A stretch of 64,000 bases of DNA, from positions 89,920,347 to 89,984,346 of the forward strand of contig CM072887.1 in the NCBI GenBank assembly GCA_037013685.1, in the 5' to 3' direction. This DNA is from Acridotheres tristis. Lineage: Eukaryota; Chordata; Aves; Passeriformes; Sturnidae. Below are positions 11,738 to 23,973 of the stretch, in pieces. Position 1 is the first letter of the stretch; every line of letters starts with the position of its first letter. The position numbers and the translations under genes are program-made. The notes under the pieces are model-generated. The model was not told the origin of the DNA and did not search any database. It saw only the letters and a program-made list of their open reading frames with translations.

Positions 11738-11772
11738 CTGTGTGTGTGTGAGAGAGAGAGAGAGAGGGAGGG
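11738..11772 (+). repeat. Compound (TG)n(AG)n microsatellite
   Basis: A short TG run is followed directly by an AG run and a GGGAG-rich tail, within the intronic part of the CpG island. Confidence 0.85.
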
Positions 11773-12385
11773 AGCGAGGCAGCTCGCAGCTGAGCACCTG
11801 TCCCCGATACAGCCTCTGTCTTCTCCCACCTCGCTCCCGGTTGCTCTGCCTGCCTCCGGGATGACGGTTCCCCTTGCGGTTTGTACTGTCTGAGTCTCCC
11901 TTAACCCTTCCAAGGCGCTTTACATCGTTCCCACCATTTTATTTTTCTCACTGCTCTTTTCGGTGCGGGGGCGGCTGAAGGGGGGGGAGCAGGGCTACCG
12001 CGGCCCGGGTTAGCGGGCGAGGCTGGAGCCTTTCCCGTCCTGCGGGTGCCCACGGTCGGGTTCCCTCGCCCACCTCGGCAGCACGGCAGGATGCCTTCCC
12101 TCCGGTAGCCTCCGGCCGTGATCTGCAGGCAAAAGCGGTAGAAGGCCAGCCCGGGCTGCTGGGAACCGGGCAGGAGCTTTGCCCGGTCCGGAGGAGCGGC
12201 TGCGGCTCCGCACCAGCCCGATGGCATCCCTCCTCTTCCCGGATCCTGCCGCTGCCGCGGTCTACCGGGCAACGCCACCCGGCTGCCTCGGTGGGAAAGG
12301 AGCGGGGCGAGAAAGGCGCACGGCTTTCCTGGGCTGTGAATCCGCGGCTCCTGGAAATGGGGCTGTGCCCGGCAGCACACACAGC

Positions 12386-12402
12386 CGGGGGCGGGCGGGG
12401 GC
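12386..12402 (+). promoter_or_regulatory. G-rich GC-box motif, possible G-quadruplex
   Basis: Closely spaced G runs broken by single C bases lie in the intronic CpG island. The pattern matches overlapping GC boxes and could form a G-quadruplex. No function is shown. Confidence 0.35.
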
Positions 12403-13910
12403 TTCTCGGCGTGGCCGCCCTACCCAAACTTCCAGCATCTCCACCCCCCACAGCCCCAGGTGCCTCCTTCCCCCGGTGCCCGCCCGGCGGGGCTGGGCAG
12501 CCGCTCCCAGCCCGCACAGGTGCGGGGCTCCCCGGCGCTGCCCGGGGCACGGCCCGGCCGGACAGGGAGCTCCGGGTCGCTGCTCCCCCGGCCGCACTCG
12601 GGGCCCGGCCACCGCGGGACGCGGGGCTGCTGCTGCCGCGACCACGGCGCTCCCGGGGCGGGCCGACACCCGCGACTCATTTGTTAAATACACTGTCGCT
12701 GGTTATGCCGTTTGACATTTAAGTGTTTTCTTTTCATGGCTGACAGCACATACGAAAAGCTGGAGGCTGGATCATGGTTATTCAGCGACGATCCGACGTG
12801 TTTTGCTTGCATACAAAGGCTTTGCCAGGAACGTTTGGGCACTGCCTCTGATGCTGCTCTGCAGAGTGTAATTATACCTGCTTAATGCGAAGCAGCGACA
12901 CACCCACTTAAAGGCTAAAGACTGACTTAATATTGAAGTCAAACAACAGGTTGAAAGGGAGCCATCAGGGACAGTTGACATAATTCCTTCCCGTTTACCT
13001 TCCCAAGCAATTGAGCACAGGTATCTATATTTAGTCAAATGTAATCCTGAGGCTGAAATTACATTTATACTTTAGAGAGTGGAAAAACTCCTTCCTTAGT
13101 AACATAAAGACCCAAGGTCTCAGGAGCACATGAAATAATTTTAATTATTAGATCCTCAGAGCCCTGTTTTACCAGCCCCTTGCTATCAAATCATTTGGTC
13201 ACTCTAAAAGGAATTAATCCAGGTTTTGCTTGATTTGGGGGTTTTATAGGAGAAAAAAGAAACAAGTGTTGAATTTCTGGAGGTGTTGCCACAGGCGTTT
13301 CCATATCTTTCAGTAAAATGACAGGTGGATTGCCTTCCACATTGTTCCTCGTTATGAAATGAAATGGAAACCCTTTGTTGCTGTGGAATTTTCTGTAACT
13401 TTTTTAAGGAACAAGGAAAGATGAAAATGAACATTCACCATCGTTCACTGTGTTAGACTTCAGGTGCACTTCTATAAATTTCTTTGGACTGATTTATTCT
13501 GATTGATGGAACTGAGTGTTTTGGAAGACATTTGGGGAATTCTTCCTTGTTCATTGTGCTTTAAACATCAAGGGAAATTAGTATGGAGTTGTTTAAAGGA
13601 ACCGCTTTCCCAGAAGCTACCCTATCATAGCAATTATGCTTCAACAAGACAGACAGCATGGTGTTCAGCTATGCATGTTAAGATGGGCTTGTTTATAGAG
13701 CCATTTGCTAATTCTGATATGTTATGTTGTAGGAAAAGCAAACATAAGAAACCCTATTGATTTTCTTGACAGACAAAACACATCAGTAAGATTTCAGTAA
13801 AAATTCATACTGGTATAGAACAAATGGTAGATTTAGACTGAATTCAGACTAAAATTCAAGAAAAAAAAGAGTGAAATAAGTTTCTGCTGTGACTTAATGT
13901 TTGTGGACAA

Positions 13911-13942
13911 CCTATATTCAGTAGAACCTAGATTCAGTAGAA
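13911..13942 (+). repeat. 16-bp tandem duplication
   Basis: The unit CCTATATTCAGTAGAA is followed at once by a copy differing at one base (CCTAGATTCAGTAGAA), with a period of 16. Confidence 0.85.
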
Positions 13943-16900
13943 ATACATACTACTTAATACCTAGAGTAGTTCCAGTACATGTTTTCAAGGTAATTTCCTG
14001 GACGTGTTTAGATAACCAAATACAGCACCTTCATTGCCACCTAATTGTCTCAAACTAAATGTACATAAGCAGGCTTATGCACAGAGGTATCATTCAAATT
14101 AATGGAAATAGCAAAGGGAAAACACTTCTGTTCTTAAATTAGATGCAGACAGTGAAAGGACTCTCACATCTACAGCTCAGGATTTTGTTTTAAAAAATAA
14201 ATAAATATATCTGTAAACATTTTATGTACCTTCTGTTTGCTGCTATCACTTTGTCAAAATAATTGCTCTAACTACATCACACAAAGTTACCACTCTGTTT
14301 AAGGCCTACTCCTGTTGGACTAAGAGTGTTTGTCTCTCTTAAAGTCTTTTTTTTCCTCCAAAGCAGTGCTTTTCAAAATGTGTGGCTGGTCTCTCTAGAG
14401 AGGCTCCATTCTCTTCCAGAGAAGACTAAAGCAATTCTGGGCAAAATGATCTGAAAAAAGGGAATTTTTAAAAGAACATCAGAGCAAGGTATTGAACACC
14501 CAGCTGTAAAACCGAGTATTTGATGGATGCATTCTCCATTCCCCAGCTCAATGAGGAATTTGACATAGAAAGACATAGCATAGAATACCCAGCTCTGACC
14601 ATGTAATATTTTAAAGTAAAAATTCATTTACCTTTTGGTAAGATCTGTATCTGCCCTATTTTTTGCACCGAGATATGTATATGATATCCTTAACTATGTA
14701 TAGGAATAGGAAACTTGGTCACCGTGAATATAATGTAGTAGAGAGCATATGAATTCAACAAAGATTCCCCAAGCACTCATTTTAGACTCTTGAACCCATA
14801 GTTGAGTTTGAATTCCCACCGTCAGCCAGTAAAGATTTTTCAGTTTCTCTGGGGTGTGTGTGTGTGGAACAGGACACTGGTGTGAGGAGCTGGAGATGGT
14901 TTACAGGCACATAAGCACACGTGGAACTTCGGGATGTATTGAAATCTGTGAGGCCACTTCAGTACCCTCTCTGATTTGTATAGATAACCTGCAGATTAAT
15001 CTGCATTCTGCAGATTGTCTGTACAGCAAATCTGTCTATTTTACTGACTCTCACTCTAATGTCCCTTTATACAGACGTATGATTTTGATCTGAGAGTGGA
15101 GTTTTTTTTTATTTGGGAAGGACAGTTGTCATTTTTCCCCTTGCAGACTGCTTCGTCTGTACAAGCACTTAATCTTATTTTTACTCATGGTGTGGTATTA
15201 GTATTACATATGCATTGATATAGGCAAGTTTTAAAAAAGGCATCTATGGCACTTACGCCTCAATAGCACTATTTTTACATCACATTATTACAATACCACT
15301 ATTTTACTAATAAAAACTCTTGTCCAAACACATTAGGAACAATCTGAAACTGTAAGTATTTTGAGTTATGCGTTCAAGATTTACCATGCTCTATAGAAAG
15401 GCTGGAAAGCCTCAGGGACCACTGTTTTCAACTTTTTCAAGATGTAATCTGTACACCTTCACATTAAACTCCCTCTTGTAACCTTTCCTGGGAGAAGCAA
15501 CTGCTTGATAGTGTCACAGTATAAAACCTCCAGTGGATTTAAAGATAAGGTGTAATTTCATCTTGCTCAAATCTGTATTGAACCATCGTGTTTCTCTTTG
15601 GCCATGATGACATTATTCTGCTGGCAAACAGTTTTCCATGTGAGCACAGACACTGCAGCTAGTGCCGGGCTGCCTGGAGCCGGCAGGGGATGCAGTGTGG
15701 AAAGGGGAATTGCTGGTTTAGCTGTACAATCCACGGAAGCAGCAGCATAAACCTGAGACCTCATCTCTAATAAAACTCAAGTGTACAACTGGATTCAAGT
15801 AAGGGTCACAGAATAAGAATCTGGCCCCTAGTTCTCCATATGGCTGCAAAATTAGCTGTATTAGACTGAGATAAATTGGATGTTCTTCCAATTTTTGCAG
15901 TGAGCAAAGAATAAGAATCATATGGAAATTCTCCTCATGTGTATGAATCACTTTCTTTTACTTAGAAGTTTTACTTTTCTACGCCAGCTATAATTTCCCT
16001 TAAACCATTTTTTGTCAACCACAAACTTTTGAAATAGGGGAAAAATGGCATTAATGCCTGAGGAAAGCTGTGAGATCTTTCTTTGTCCTGACACATCTTT
16101 GTTCTGTCTGGATGAAAGACTTCACTCCACTATATGACATTTCTATTGCATTTAAGAAAATCTACACTGTATTTGTTACAAGATTTCTCAGAGGAATAAC
16201 TACTTATACAAATTACTTAGATTATTGTTAGTATTACATTGACACCCAAAGGCAACATTTATCTGTTGTCTGCATTTAGTAATTGAATGGTAAATGGAGG
16301 CATGCATGTGCTCTTTCAAGAGTAATAATGCATCTTATTTCTAATAACAAGTCTTACTTTCTCAGAGAAAATATTTTTTTCTGCATTTCTTTCTCATATA
16401 GAAAAAAAAAAAGAAAAGAAAGTGATGGTAGTTTCTTTCCATTTTTACCTGGAGGACAGACTCATTTAAAGGACAAAGCAAGATTTAATCACTCCTACAT
16501 TGCTGATGATTAACCAGAACTCTTGATTAATCAGAATATCATCAATGATCTGCTTCTAGCAAAAAATAAAAAAAAAAAAATCACAATTTCTAGCAATTAT
16601 AGTAATGTTTAATTTCCATTATAAAAATTAATCACAGTTTCTTACAGCTTTTAAATTATTTAATTATGCATTTTAGTGATACATTTATGCATATTCTGAA
16701 ATAGTGATTTGACTTCTTTCAAGTAAATTTCTTGTCTCATTGCTGTCCAGTAAAAGGTAACTTCAGGCAGTTCTGAGAGCCCAATTCTGCTGCATTGGAA
16801 ACTGAAATTTGTATTGATTTCAGAAATAGCTCAATTGGCTACTTTTGAACAGATTGCTACTCCAAATAATCCAGACAAAGTAGGTATTGCAACTGAATGG

Positions 16901-17454
16901 TGGAGTCATACCCTGTTTAGTTTGAGCTCTTGTGGATGGGAACTTCTGACAAGGTTTGCATCCATGACTGACTTTAAAAAAAGGAAAACTAGATGAATCA
17001 CAGCAACAAACCTGGATAAAATTAATGCATTTATGTTTATATGGAAGCAATTTATTTTTAAACACTATCTCTGGTATCTCAGAACATCTGACCTCTACCT
17101 TACTTCAATTTTTTCTCTGCTTTTTCCTTTAAAGACATTATGAAAAAACCTAGTATCATTTTAGTCTCCAGATGTTTTATATCGGTCTTATAGTATACTA
17201 TGGATATTGAAGTCCAGAATCATGTTCCATATTCATGTCTATGTTATACAGTGGCTTTCCAAAAGAAACATTTGCAGCACTGCAGCTGACACAGACCTGA
17301 ATAAATAGTAATGAATAAAACTTTTAATGCAGTGTTTGTTTTGCAAATTTGCATGAAATATGCTCAGCATTTAAAAATTACATTTTGCAGTACTTCCTTC
17401 ATGCCTTGTGTTCAATTGCAAGGCAATGTTTTTTTCATGCAATTTTGCCAAACT

Positions 17455-17565
17455 GGAATGTTCTTTGGTTTTTTTGGTTTTTTTTTCCTTGTTTCTCTGA
17501 TATTTTCCTCTTTTTTTTTTGTTTTTTGTTTGTTTGCTTGTTTGTTTGGGGGTTTTTTTGCTAGA
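17455..17565 (+). repeat. T-rich / (GTTT)n low-complexity tract
   Basis: Long T runs alternate with G, including GTTT units around 17521-17550. The Phe-rich open frames across it are artefacts. Confidence 0.85.
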
Positions 17566-18061
17566 GAATAGTTTCTAAACCTATGTATGAGGGTTTTAAG
17601 TGAAATGTTCTTATAATTCTGATGTTCGCTGCAAACCTTTGACATTTGTCACAGAGCAAATCTGGGTCTAGGGATATTTTTTCCCCCTTACCCATCCTGT
17701 GATTTGCAGATCAAATATAGCCATGATACAATATTGCATAAACCATTGTTTACTTCCTTTGACCTGCATTACTTGCCATATTGTGTTCACACATAAACTC
17801 CAAAAGAATACAGGTACTCAAACTTTTATTTTGCTTACACTGGTGCTGAAACACAAGCAATTTGCAGTGCACTGGGAACAAGAGTGCAGCCTGCCTTGCC
17901 CTGTACTTGAAAGTTGGGTTCAAGGGGACACACTGGGGACCACAACCAGATTATTTTGTTTTTTAAATATTGGCCCAGCTGTAGCTAGGATTTGAAGCAT
18001 CCTCACTGTGCTTGCAACGCTGGCTGCTAAAATGGATGGGTTAGCTTGGCTTGCTGTGCAG

Positions 18062-18080
18062 AGTGTATTCAGAATACACT
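18062..18080. repeat. Small perfect inverted repeat
   Basis: Arms AGTGTATT and AATACACT are separated by a three-base loop, giving an 8-bp stem. Its length is within chance expectation for a window this size. Confidence 0.6.
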
Positions 18081-19397
18081 GAGATCTTAGGCTTGGCTTT
18101 GGGCATTGTGCTTGAGCTTGCCTTGAATGAGCACCTTGGGGTCCAGCCTGAAGTCATGGTGCACATAACACACACCATGGAAGTCAGGACCCACATCACA
18201 CTGCTGCTGTACAGCACAGATGGAGCTGTGAGGAGCAGGGAGGTCATTTTGTCAAGAAGCAGCTGATGTTAGGAAGCAAGTGGCTAGATATTGCAGGAAT
18301 ATACATGAGCTTACAGAACCTGCCTTGCTCTGGACCTAGCAGAGAAATGCAGGTGACTGTGAGGGCAAGGAAAAAAAGAAAGAAAGAATGATGTTTACAC
18401 AACAGTGAAATTTTTGAAAAAGGGACTTTGCTAAAATAAAAAAAGCTAAATTTAACTTATTTTTAGACTGATTTTGCATGCTTCTTGCTGTGAAACAAAT
18501 GGTCATGACAAATCACACTGCTCTCACTAATGTTTGTGGGATATCAATGCAGAAGCTGACTGCATTCAAGTGACTAAGTACGCTATTTTAGCTTTGCCCC
18601 AGCAGCCAGATTCTCTATTGGTATCCTGCTGATGTTTCTTATAATACATAGATTGTGTCATACCAAGCATTTTTTTTGAGGGGGAGGGGGAAACATTTTA
18701 TAATTCACTTGCAGAACCACAGTTCAATCCAACAACTGCTAATATCATAATCAGGGACTCTCTGCATTTGTAGATATCTCTCTCGAGAAATTAAATTTAT
18801 TATCTTAGCACATAAATATCCTCAGCACACATTTTGACCCATTGTTTGCAGTGGTTGTTACACTGAAGAATGTAGTGTTAATACATCTTGTGAAGTCAAC
18901 AGTGACATCAGGAGTAGCATTTTGATCATTAGATGTACTCAATTTTTTCTGTTTAACTTTCCTGTGAAATCTGTATAGGGAAGGCTTTATTGTGAAATTT
19001 AATTAACATAAATGAAAATACAGAAATCTTCCATTCTTTTTACCTGGTACATAATGTAGTTAACTTGAAACTAGTTGTGGGGATAAAAAGCATTCTGCTA
19101 TGCAGAAGTAGGTAAATTAGACATAGACTCTAGTTGTCATTTAAGTAGTTTGGGTTGCTTTGCAACAGATTTTAACTAGTTAGGACCTGATCTCAAGGTC
19201 CTAATTAAGGTCCTTGTTAAACTCACAGAATTAAAAAAGTCTCATTAACCTTAAAAGACTTTTTATCTTGTCCTTGTTATAGCCACATATCACACAGACA
19301 GCTTGCATTGAAGCAAGAATGCTAGAACACGTCTAATAGCATTAAAGAAAATTCAAACTCTTAGTTTGTTATGAAGTTGACCACAGAAATGCTGTTT

Positions 19398-20265
19398 AGA
19401 ATCACAATGGTTTGGGTTGGGAAGAACCTTAAAGATCACCTCATTCTAACTCCCCTGCCACAGGCAGGGACATCTTCCACTAGACCATGTAGGGACCTCA
19501 AAACCCCATCCAACCTGTCTTTGAACACTTTCAGGGATGGAATATCCACAGCTTCTCTGGGCAACCTGTTGCAGTGCCTGACCATCCTCACAGTCAGGAA
19601 TTTCATTGTAATGTCTAATCTAAATCTACCATCCTTCAGTTTGAAGCCTTTCCCCCTTGTCCTGTCACTTCATACTCTTGTGAAAAGTCCCTCAGTCTTG
19701 CTTGTAGGCCCTCTTTAGGTACTGGAAGGTGCTCTAAGGTCTTCCTGGAGCGTTTTCTTTTTCACACTGAACGGCCCCAACTCTCTCAACCTGTCACCAT
19801 AGGAGAGGTGCTCCAGCCCTCTGATCATCTTCATGGTCCTCTCCGGACTTGCTCCCACAGATACAGTCTTCCTATGTCAGGGGCCCAGAGCTGGACACAG
19901 TGTTCCAGGTGGGTCTCATGAGAGGGAGTGGAGGGGCAGAATCATCTCCCTCCCTCATCCAGCTGGTCCCATTTCTTTCAATGCAGCTCAGGATATGCTC
20001 GGCTTCCTGGGCTGCAAGTGCACATTGCTGTGTCATTTGGAGTTCTCATCCACCAACACCCCCAGGTTCTTCTTCTCCTCAGGGCTGCTCTCAAACCATT
20101 CTCTTTCCAGCCTGTGTTTATGCTTGGGATTGCCCCAACTCCCGTGCAGGACCTTACAATCTGTCTTGTTAAATTTCATGAGGTTTGCACAGGGTCAACT
20201 CTCAAGCCTGTCCTGCTGGATGTTGACACTTCCCTCCAGTCTGCCCTGCAACTTGGTGTCGTTTG
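19398..20265 (-). mobile_element. CR1 LINE, 5'-truncated 3' end (antisense to CSMD1)
   Basis: The + strand reads as the reverse complement of a typical avian CR1 3' end. It starts with 'GAATCACAATGGTTTGGGTTGG' in imperfect form, then the GACCTT..GATCA block, CCACTAGACCA, the 'CTCTGGGCAACCTGTTGCAGTGCCT' block and CTCAACCTGTC..CATAGGAGAGGTGCTCCAGCC. It ends near the LGVVCL-like block around 20260. About 870 bases remain, covering the 3' UTR and the C-terminal part of ORF2, which is full of changes and stops. The 5' part is missing, as is usual for CR1. The open frames on the + strand across it (for example 19371-19718 and 19833-20270) are shadows. Confidence 0.95.
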
Positions 20266-22962
20266 CTTAAAGATAAATGATGCCTCAAATTTTTTTACCT
20301 ATCTGAAATGTATCTCACTTTACTGGCTTTCACTGGTTACACAATTTATTTGGTTCTGAGGAAAGGTTAACCTTTAATTGCTTTCTTTAGCAAGATTTAG
20401 TAAACAGGCTGATAGCATGGAGATGATCTATGCAAACAGCAAAGAAGGATTTCTTCAACCCATGTTGCCATGACAATTTAGATTTTTCTTGTCAACTCCT
20501 GAGAAGCTTCGAAGTAATTTCTTTAAAGCAATGAATCAGGGGATATTTTGGAAATTGAAGTTGTTCTCTTTTTAAAATTTAGTATCATTTAGCACAGTAA
20601 GGAGCCTGACCCAAAAGACTGTAAGATCTACAAACAAGAACTATTGCAAAAAAATATAACATCATGTAACTCTCTTTGTGGATCTCTGATGATTTACATC
20701 AGCAGTGAAGCTGACTTCAGATGCATTATTAAGTGTGTTAGTTTTTTTAACTATGGGATAATAATAAAAAGTTATCATAAAAATGAGAATGGATGATGAA
20801 TAGTGGAGAGCTCAGCTTATAGCTGTCATTTTGATCCTCAAGACAGTATTTTATCTTGCAGTTATTTTGAGGTAATTAGATTACAGAAGGATTATTGAAC
20901 AAAGATGGACTAAACATTTTATTTTTGTTACAGTTACAATTATAACATTAGTTCAATGAATGAGAAGTAAAAATCAAAAGGCTGTTGTCCGCATATTTGA
21001 ATTGCTATCCCAGATAAGTCCCCTGAACAATGTTATTAGTAATCAAACTGAACTTCCCTCTTGTTATTTGTTTTAATTGAAATAGACTGTTTTGAAAAAG
21101 AACTAAAACTAGTCCAAATTAATTTAATTTACTTTAATTCCTAAGAAATAAATTACTGGCGTAATCAGGTATTTCTTAGGTTGCTGTTAGCACTGATGAA
21201 AACATGATAAATGGTAAGAAGATAATGGGAAATGCAGATTCTGCTGGGAAAATACATTTCTCTGTATAGAAGACAAGAAAAGTAGCTCAGTAATGGTTTT
21301 CTTTTTTAAATGTTCCTGGCAGATGATGGTCACTGTGTTGGTGTAGTTTGTTTACCGCTTTGCAATAGATTTGAGATGAGTCATATCACATTAGAAGGAA
21401 AATTGAGAAGTTGTTTTGTCAAAGTGAATTCTGTTTTCATTTTTTGTCATATATACTCAAATTACTAGTTCTCTTTAAACAGAGACACCTAATTTATTTT
21501 TAATAAGTGTTTATTCTTGTTGCATCCATAAATCTGAATTCCTGTCATTAGAAATGGTAAATACAGATATATACTTTCTATATATGGAATAAGGTGACTG
21601 AGCCAGAGACTTCTGTCAGTTCACCTCATGCATCTCCTTTACACTATTTTATTTTCATGCTAGTTTGAACACAGTAATTTCAACATCTACAAGCACAGTT
21701 TTTTTCTCAAGCATTTCTATCCTCTTGCCTTCAGAATGGGAGCTGACTGAATAAGGACTGTAGGATGGGTTCTCAAGATTTCATGTTGTATAGAGATTTT
21801 TATTTCTGTCTTAATACCTTACTGACTTTGTAAGTCCACTTTACTGGTAATGCATATCAGTTTATCCAGAGTTAGGAAAAATGATACTTATCAGAATATT
21901 TGGTAAAGAAACAGACTTGTGAATGGAGTATTTACGATACATAACATGCTAGGCGTTCAGAAGAAAAAAACCTCTTCTTTTTCAAAAATATTTCATGGAA
22001 GAGAAGATCCATTGGTTAAATAATATAACATGGCCATACTGAACTATAAAACGTGTCTGAGCTAATTTTACCTGCAGAACAAGCTTTAGCACGAAGTTCA
22101 AGGATTCAGGGAGGAGGGCAGAAGGTACTGTTTGCAGTCAAGAGCCTGGATTGTAGAGCCAAATACCTGCAGTTCCACTGCCATAAGAGAAAATTGCAGC
22201 TATCAGCAGTTTTGAACGTAAAAAAATTTGTGCTGTACTTAACTATTACACTTGAGAATTTTCAGAATCTGAATGCAATAGAGTGCTGTAAAGGAAATGA
22301 ATAGACAACCATATTAAGCACTTACTACTGTTATCTCCTAGGTAGTATCTGAATTAAGCAAAGTTTCCAAACCTATCAGTGTTGTGTTATTGTTTCAGGA
22401 AGAAGAATTCCTCAAGGGAAGTTGAAATTTTTCTTTAAAATCGCTGGATTTAAGTAATTTTGTCTATTAAAACAACAACCACAACAGAGAAAAAGCAAAT
22501 GAGCTAACAACAACAGCAAAAAACCTTGTAAACAAATGAAAAACCAACCTAGATCTGATGTAGCCTGGAACAAAATATTTGTGATTACAAAGCAAACAGA
22601 AATCAGTATTTGGATTGAAGCTGACTCAACCACTACTGTCTATACTTCAAAATGGAGGCTGTTGTCCATGGCCAGAACTAAAAACAATCAGTTCCACCTC
22701 CACTTATATTTCCCATATGAGTATTCATCATTTTTACATTCATTCTCCATGGATGGTAACTAGGTACAGTTCCTTGTGGGTCCATTTTTCTTTCTAAAAA
22801 AACGGCTGTTTATAAGTGGTGGGCAGGCTCTGGTGGAAGAAAAGTATGTCCCCAGTTTTATGACTGTGGAATATGTACTAAACTTCTTTTGATATTGTGC
22901 CTCCCTCTGCAGACTATATTTGCAGGGTGGATATATTTGTATAAGTATTTTGAATGTGCTTT
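20266..22962. other. Intronic sequence without recognised gene
   Basis: AT-rich non-coding sequence. No repeats of recognisable family, RNA genes or exons were seen, and the few short open frames (22053-22304, 22412-22633) have no recognised features. Confidence 0.5.
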
Positions 22963-22967
22963 GTCAC
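22963..22967 (+). repeat. Left target-site duplication of the solo LTR
   Basis: GTCAC immediately before the LTR is identical to the five bases immediately after it (23969-23973). A 5-bp duplication is the size expected for ERVL-class integration. Confidence 0.85.
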
Positions 22968-23418
22968 TGTATTGGTTTTGTGGGGCCAAGTTTTGGTAGT
23001 TGGGATGCTACAGGGGTGGCTTCTGTGAGAAGTTTCTAGAAGCTTCTCCCAACAGAGCTGATGCTAACTGTTTCCAAGATGGACCCACTGCTGGCCAAAG
23101 CTGAGCCCACCTGCAACAATGGCAGAGCCTCTGAGAGAGCATAATTAAGGAGAGAGAAAAAGCCTGTGCAATGGCAACTACAGCTGGGAGAGAGCAGTGA
23201 GAACGTGGGAGAGGAACAACTGCATGTCCCCAAATCACTAGAGAAGGAAGGGTAGGAAGTGCTCCAAGTGTCAGATTCCCCTGCAGTGTATGGTGCAGAC
23301 CATGGTGAAGCATCTGTGCCCTTGCAGCCCATGGATTTACATGGGGTAGCATGGAAGAGATCCCTGCCAGAGCAGGTGGATGCCTGAAGCAGGCTGTGAC
23401 CCTGTTGGAAGCCTACAT

Positions 23419-23564
23419 TGGAGCAGGCTCCTGGAAGAACCTGTGGACCCATGGAAAGAGTAGCCCACACTGGAGCAGGTTTGCTGGCAGGATCCCACAG
23501 GCGACCCATGCTGGAGCAGTTTGTGAAGAAGTGCAGCTCATGAGAAGGACTCATATTGGAGAAG
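23419..23564 (+). repeat. Degenerate ~40-52 bp tandem repeats inside the LTR
   Basis: The octamer TGGAGCAG recurs at 23419, 23471 and 23512, and as TGGAGAAG at 23557, giving spacings of 52, 41 and 45 bases. Similar words surround each copy (ACACTGG, ATGCTGG, ATATTGG). This is an internal repeat array in the U3-like part of the LTR. Confidence 0.75.
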
Positions 23565-23797
23565 TTTATGGAGGACTGTCACCTGTGGGAGGGATCACAT
23601 GGTGAGGCAGGGGAGGAGTGTGAGTCCTCCTCCTGAACTGACTGTAATCCCCATTCCCCACCCCCCTGCACCATTAGGGGGAGGATGTCGAGAAAATATC
23701 AGGGGTGAATTTGTGCCCTAGGAGAAGGAAGGGGTTGGGGGAATGTATTTTAAGAGTTGTGTTTCTTTTTCATTATCCTACTCTGATTTTGATTATT

Positions 23798-23803
23798 AAT
23801 AAA
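23798..23803 (+). terminator. Polyadenylation signal within the LTR
   Basis: A canonical AATAAA lies about 170 bases before the LTR end, on the same strand as CSMD1. In the intact provirus it would serve 3' end formation. In the intron it is a potential site for premature polyadenylation. Confidence 0.6.
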
Positions 23804-23968
23804 TTAAAGTCTATGCTGCCTATGACAGTAACTGGTGAGTGACCTCTGCATGTCCTTATCTTGATCCGTGAACCTTTCCTTATATTTCTCTCCCATGTCC
23901 AAATGAGGATGGGAGCTACAGAACAGCTTTGATGGGAATGTGCATCCAGCCAGGGCCAATCTGGGATA

Positions 23969-23973
23969 GTCAC
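23969..23973 (+). repeat. Right target-site duplication of the solo LTR
   Basis: GTCAC matches the left copy at 22963-22967 exactly. Confidence 0.85.

Larger units (their letters stand above)
9980..12690 (+). promoter_or_regulatory. CSMD1: CpG island containing the CSMD1 promoter, exon 1 and start of intron 1
   Basis: From about 9980 to 12690 the sequence is strongly GC-rich and CpG-dense, against an AT-rich background on both sides; the 60 bases at 10141-10200 alone hold seven CpGs. The island spans the CSMD1 start codon at 10871. No TATA box is evident at a sensible distance, so a dispersed CpG-island promoter is likely, with transcription probably starting somewhere in 10200-10640. The exact start site cannot be read from sequence. 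About 1.75 kb of the island is intronic. Many long open frames on both strands here result from the scarcity of AT-rich stop codons and are not genes. Confidence 0.85.
12691..19397. other. Intronic sequence without recognised gene
   Basis: AT-rich intron with short open frames of no recognisable family. It holds a 16-bp tandem duplication at 13911-13942, a TTTG-rich tract at 17455-17565 and a small hairpin at 18062-18080. About 17880-18300 is somewhat richer in GC than its surroundings and has open frames of about 70 codons on both strands; it may be an old repeat I cannot assign. The stretch 16590-16720 is very rich in ATTA/TAAT-type motifs. Confidence 0.5.
22968..23968 (+). mobile_element. 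Solo LTR of an avian ERVL-type endogenous retrovirus
   Basis: This 1001-base element starts TGTATTGG and is flanked by perfect GTCAC duplications, so its borders are precise. It ends GGGATA where the family usually ends in CA, consistent with a C-to-T change in the final dinucleotide. It resembles an LTR family I recall from bird ERVL elements: a 5' GGGGTGGCTTCTGTGAGAAG block, repeated TGGAGCAG units in the middle, an AATAAA at 23798, and a GTAACTGGTGAGTGA block followed by CCAGCCAGGG near the end. No internal viral genes or second LTR are present, so it is a solo LTR left by LTR-LTR recombination. Its orientation is the same as CSMD1. Open frames inside it (23036-23554 on -, 23351-23605 on +) are not genes. 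Confidence 0.9.

Noticed and set aside
11901..12722. Several 60-200 codon open frames on both strands in the intronic CpG island
   Set aside because: Overlapping frames on both strands with Pro/Arg/Gly/Ala-rich content are expected when stop codons are rare in GC-rich DNA. No domain or splice structure supports them.
19833..20359. Open frames of 107-145 codons on the + strand
   Set aside because: They lie on the antisense strand of the CR1 at 19398-20265.
23036..23605. 172-codon (-) and 84-codon (+) open frames
   Set aside because: Both lie within the non-coding solo LTR.
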